Shown here one piece after another: positions 62,683 to 64,000 of a DNA stretch of 64,000 nt (within the stretch, counting starts at the first letter, position 1; every line of letters begins with the position of its first letter). Source of the DNA: Anthracocystis setariae. Lineage: Eukaryota; Basidiomycota; Ustilaginomycetes; Ustilaginales; Ustilaginaceae. The notes under the pieces are model-generated. The model had not been told where the DNA came from. It made no database searches and saw only the letters and a program-made list of their open reading frames with translations. The position numbers and the translations under genes were made by a program. The stretch is from the NCBI GenBank assembly GCA_928724745.1, contig CAKMXJ010000012.1, positions 62,001 through 126,000 on the forward strand, given 5' to 3'.

Positions 62683-64000
62683 ATGGCGCGACCTTCCGCT
62701 TCCGCATCTTCGGCTCCCGCCGCAAAGAACGGCACGGCAAAGAGGAAGCGTGACCTTGCAGCCACAGCGAGAGCCACCGCACCAACACCAGTCAAAGGCA
62801 AGTCCAAGGCTCTTCAGCTCTCAACTGAGCTCGACTTGGGCTCCGATGACGAGGACGACCAAGACGCCAGTGATGTCTCCGATGAGGAAGAGCACGACGA
62901 GTTTCCCGAGATCGATCTCGAGGCAAGCGACGACGAGGATGCAGCAGATGAGGAGGCAGACGACGGATCAATAGAGCTCCAAGATAGCCAAGCAGAGGAA
63001 GAATCGGAAGAGGGCTACAACTCTTCTGATATCGACAACTCCGACTTTGAAGACCAAGGCCAAGATGAACTTGCATACAACTCTGCAGACGAGGACGAAC
63101 GTGCTTCTGCCTTCGCCGCTCGCAGCGATGCTTCGCAGACCAGCATTGACGAGGAGCTTTCGCGCATGATGTCTCGCTACTCATCCAAACCCGACGAGCA
63201 ATCCGGCTCTGTTTCCGCCACCAACAAACTCGGCGTTCCACGTCATCAAGCAGCACAACCCTTTGATGCTCGCCTTCGCAATCCAGATGGCTCGGCCAAG
63301 GGCGTCTTCAAGCGCAGCGAGATCACTGGCGAGATGAAGCGAGTCTACCCCGAAATCGAAGCCGGCTACGACTCGGACAGCAGCACAGAGGACCCAGAGA
63401 ACCGCATCGGCAACGTCCCGCTCGAGTGGTACGATGATCTCCCACACATCGGCTACGATATCAACGGACGTAAGGTCATGAAGCCTGCTACCAAGGACGA
63501 GCTCGATAAGTTCCTCGACACCGTCGACGGTGATGGCGAAGCTTGGTTCTCTGCCAAGGACAACTCCACTGGCAAAGACGTGCGTCTTAGTGACGAGGAG
63601 CTTGCCATCATCCGCAAGCTCCAGAACGCCGAGATTCCGGACGATGCCTACGACCCCTACGAGGACTACGTCGACTGGTTCACCGGCGAAGACAAGGTGA
63701 TGCAGACCGCGCTTACTGGTCGTCCCGAGCCCAAGTCTCGTTTCGTGCCAAGTAAGTGGGAGCACAAGAAGGTCATGAAGATCGTCCGTGCCATCCGCGA
63801 AGGTCGCATCGTGCCCGGTGAAAAGGCCAAGAAAGACACCAAGCCCAAGTTCTACAACATCTGGGCTGACGCCGACGAGAACAACACACGCAGTCCGTGG
63901 GCCGTCATGGCGGCTCCCAAACTGCCGCTCCCCGGTCACGCCGAGTCGTACAATCCACCGGCGGAATACCTCTTCAACGAGCAGGAAGAGAAGGAATGGA
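62683..64000 (+). CDS. ERB1: Ribosome biogenesis protein Erb1/BOP1, N-terminal part (3' end outside window)
   Basis: Begins at ATG 62683 (context GGACATGGC) and stays open to the window end; 439 codons visible. The first ~180 residues are Lys-rich and then strongly acidic (SDDEDDQDASDVSDEEE). From about residue 190 the BOP1 N-terminal domain is unmistakable: RIGNVPLEWYDDLPHIGYDI, KPATKDELDKFLDTVD, DPYEDYVDWFTGEDKVMQTA, RFVPSKWEHKKVMKIVRAI and YNIWADADEN. Erb1 works with Ytm1 and Nop7 (the PeBoW complex) in 27S pre-rRNA processing and 60S assembly in the nucleolus; Rea1/Mdn1 later removes Ytm1 and Erb1. The C-terminal WD40 propeller that binds Ytm1 lies beyond the window. Confidence 0.95.
   Translation, partial: MARPSASASSAPAAKNGTAKRKRDLAATARATAPTPVKGKSKALQLSTELDLGSDDEDDQDASDVSDEEEHDEFPEIDLEASDDEDAADEEADDGSIELQDSQAEEESEEGYNSSDIDNSDFEDQGQDELAYNSADEDERASAFAARSDASQTSIDEELSRMMSRYSSKPDEQSGSVSATNKLGVPRHQAAQPFDARLRNPDGSAKGVFKRSEITGEMKRVYPEIEAGYDSDSSTEDPENRIGNVPLEWYDDLPHIGYDINGRKVMKPATKDELDKFLDTVDGDGEAWFSAKDNSTGKDVRLSDEELAIIRKLQNAEIPDDAYDPYEDYVDWFTGEDKVMQTALTGRPEPKSRFVPSKWEHKKVMKIVRAIREGRIVPGEKAKKDTKPKFYNIWADADENNTRSPWAVMAAPKLPLPGHAESYNPPAEYLFNEQEEKEW

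Overview
The window looks like nuclear DNA of a smut fungus (Basidiomycota, Ustilaginales; for example Ustilago, Sporisorium or Moesziomyces). This is an inference from several signs: compact, mostly intronless eukaryotic genes with long Ser/Pro-rich disordered regions, a few short GTAAGT...AG introns (one with a TACTAAC branch site), simple-sequence repeats confined to intergenic DNA, and fungal-specific families (Kre6/Skn1, Rot1, THO2, Rheb, Arp4). I support 21 protein-coding genes, one intron-containing tRNA gene and one retrotransposon gag relic. Two genes are cut by the window edges. Many open frames on the opposite strand of real genes are shadows.

Layout. 1-21.6 kb: 3' part of a DH-PH-type RhoGEF (+), THO2 (-), a single-pass membrane protein with a possible Atg8-binding motif (+), a universal-stress-protein-domain protein (-), an atypical TBC protein (-), a Ser-rich orphan (-) and a Dal5/Tna1-type MFS permease (-). 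21.6-29.5 kb: gene-poor DNA holding a frameshifted retrotransposon gag relic and a secreted, probably GPI-anchored alpha/beta-hydrolase-like protein whose nucleophile position reads Gly. 29.5-38.3 kb: housekeeping block with ISU1 (+), mitochondrial uL11 (-, three exons, apparent 1-nt frameshift), ENP2/NOL10 (+, one intron), proteasome alpha2 (+, one intron) and a Gyp8/TBC1D20-like ER Rab-GAP (-). 38.3-47.1 kb: a gene-free 2.4 kb stretch, the small GTPase Rheb (+), an RNase P/MRP Rpr2-type subunit (-), tRNA-Gly(GCC) (-) and a Ser/Pro-rich orphan (+).

47.1-57.1 kb is a secretory and cell-surface block: a secreted GH32 fructosidase/fructosyltransferase (+), an inverted-repeat element, KRE6/SKN1 (-) divergent from ROT1 (+, three exons), and a type II membrane orphan (-). 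57.1-64 kb: an NADP-dependent short-chain dehydrogenase (+, one intron), ARP4 (-) and the 5' part of ERB1/BOP1 (+).

Functional links: Kre6 and Rot1 act together in beta-1,6-glucan synthesis in yeast and are neighbours here. ENP2 and ERB1 both serve ribosome assembly. Two TBC proteins and Rheb are membrane-traffic or TOR-type regulators. The best candidates for something undescribed are: (1) the protein at 9949-11559, whose order of parts (acidic N-terminal FEIV motif, one membrane span, then Pro-punctuated amphipathic repeats) resembles the yeast nucleophagy receptor Atg39; (2) a recurring TACTGTACTGTACAG motif between genes; (3) the Gly-for-Ser substitution in the hydrolase-like surface protein; and (4) a Rheb G4 motif that reads QKSD.
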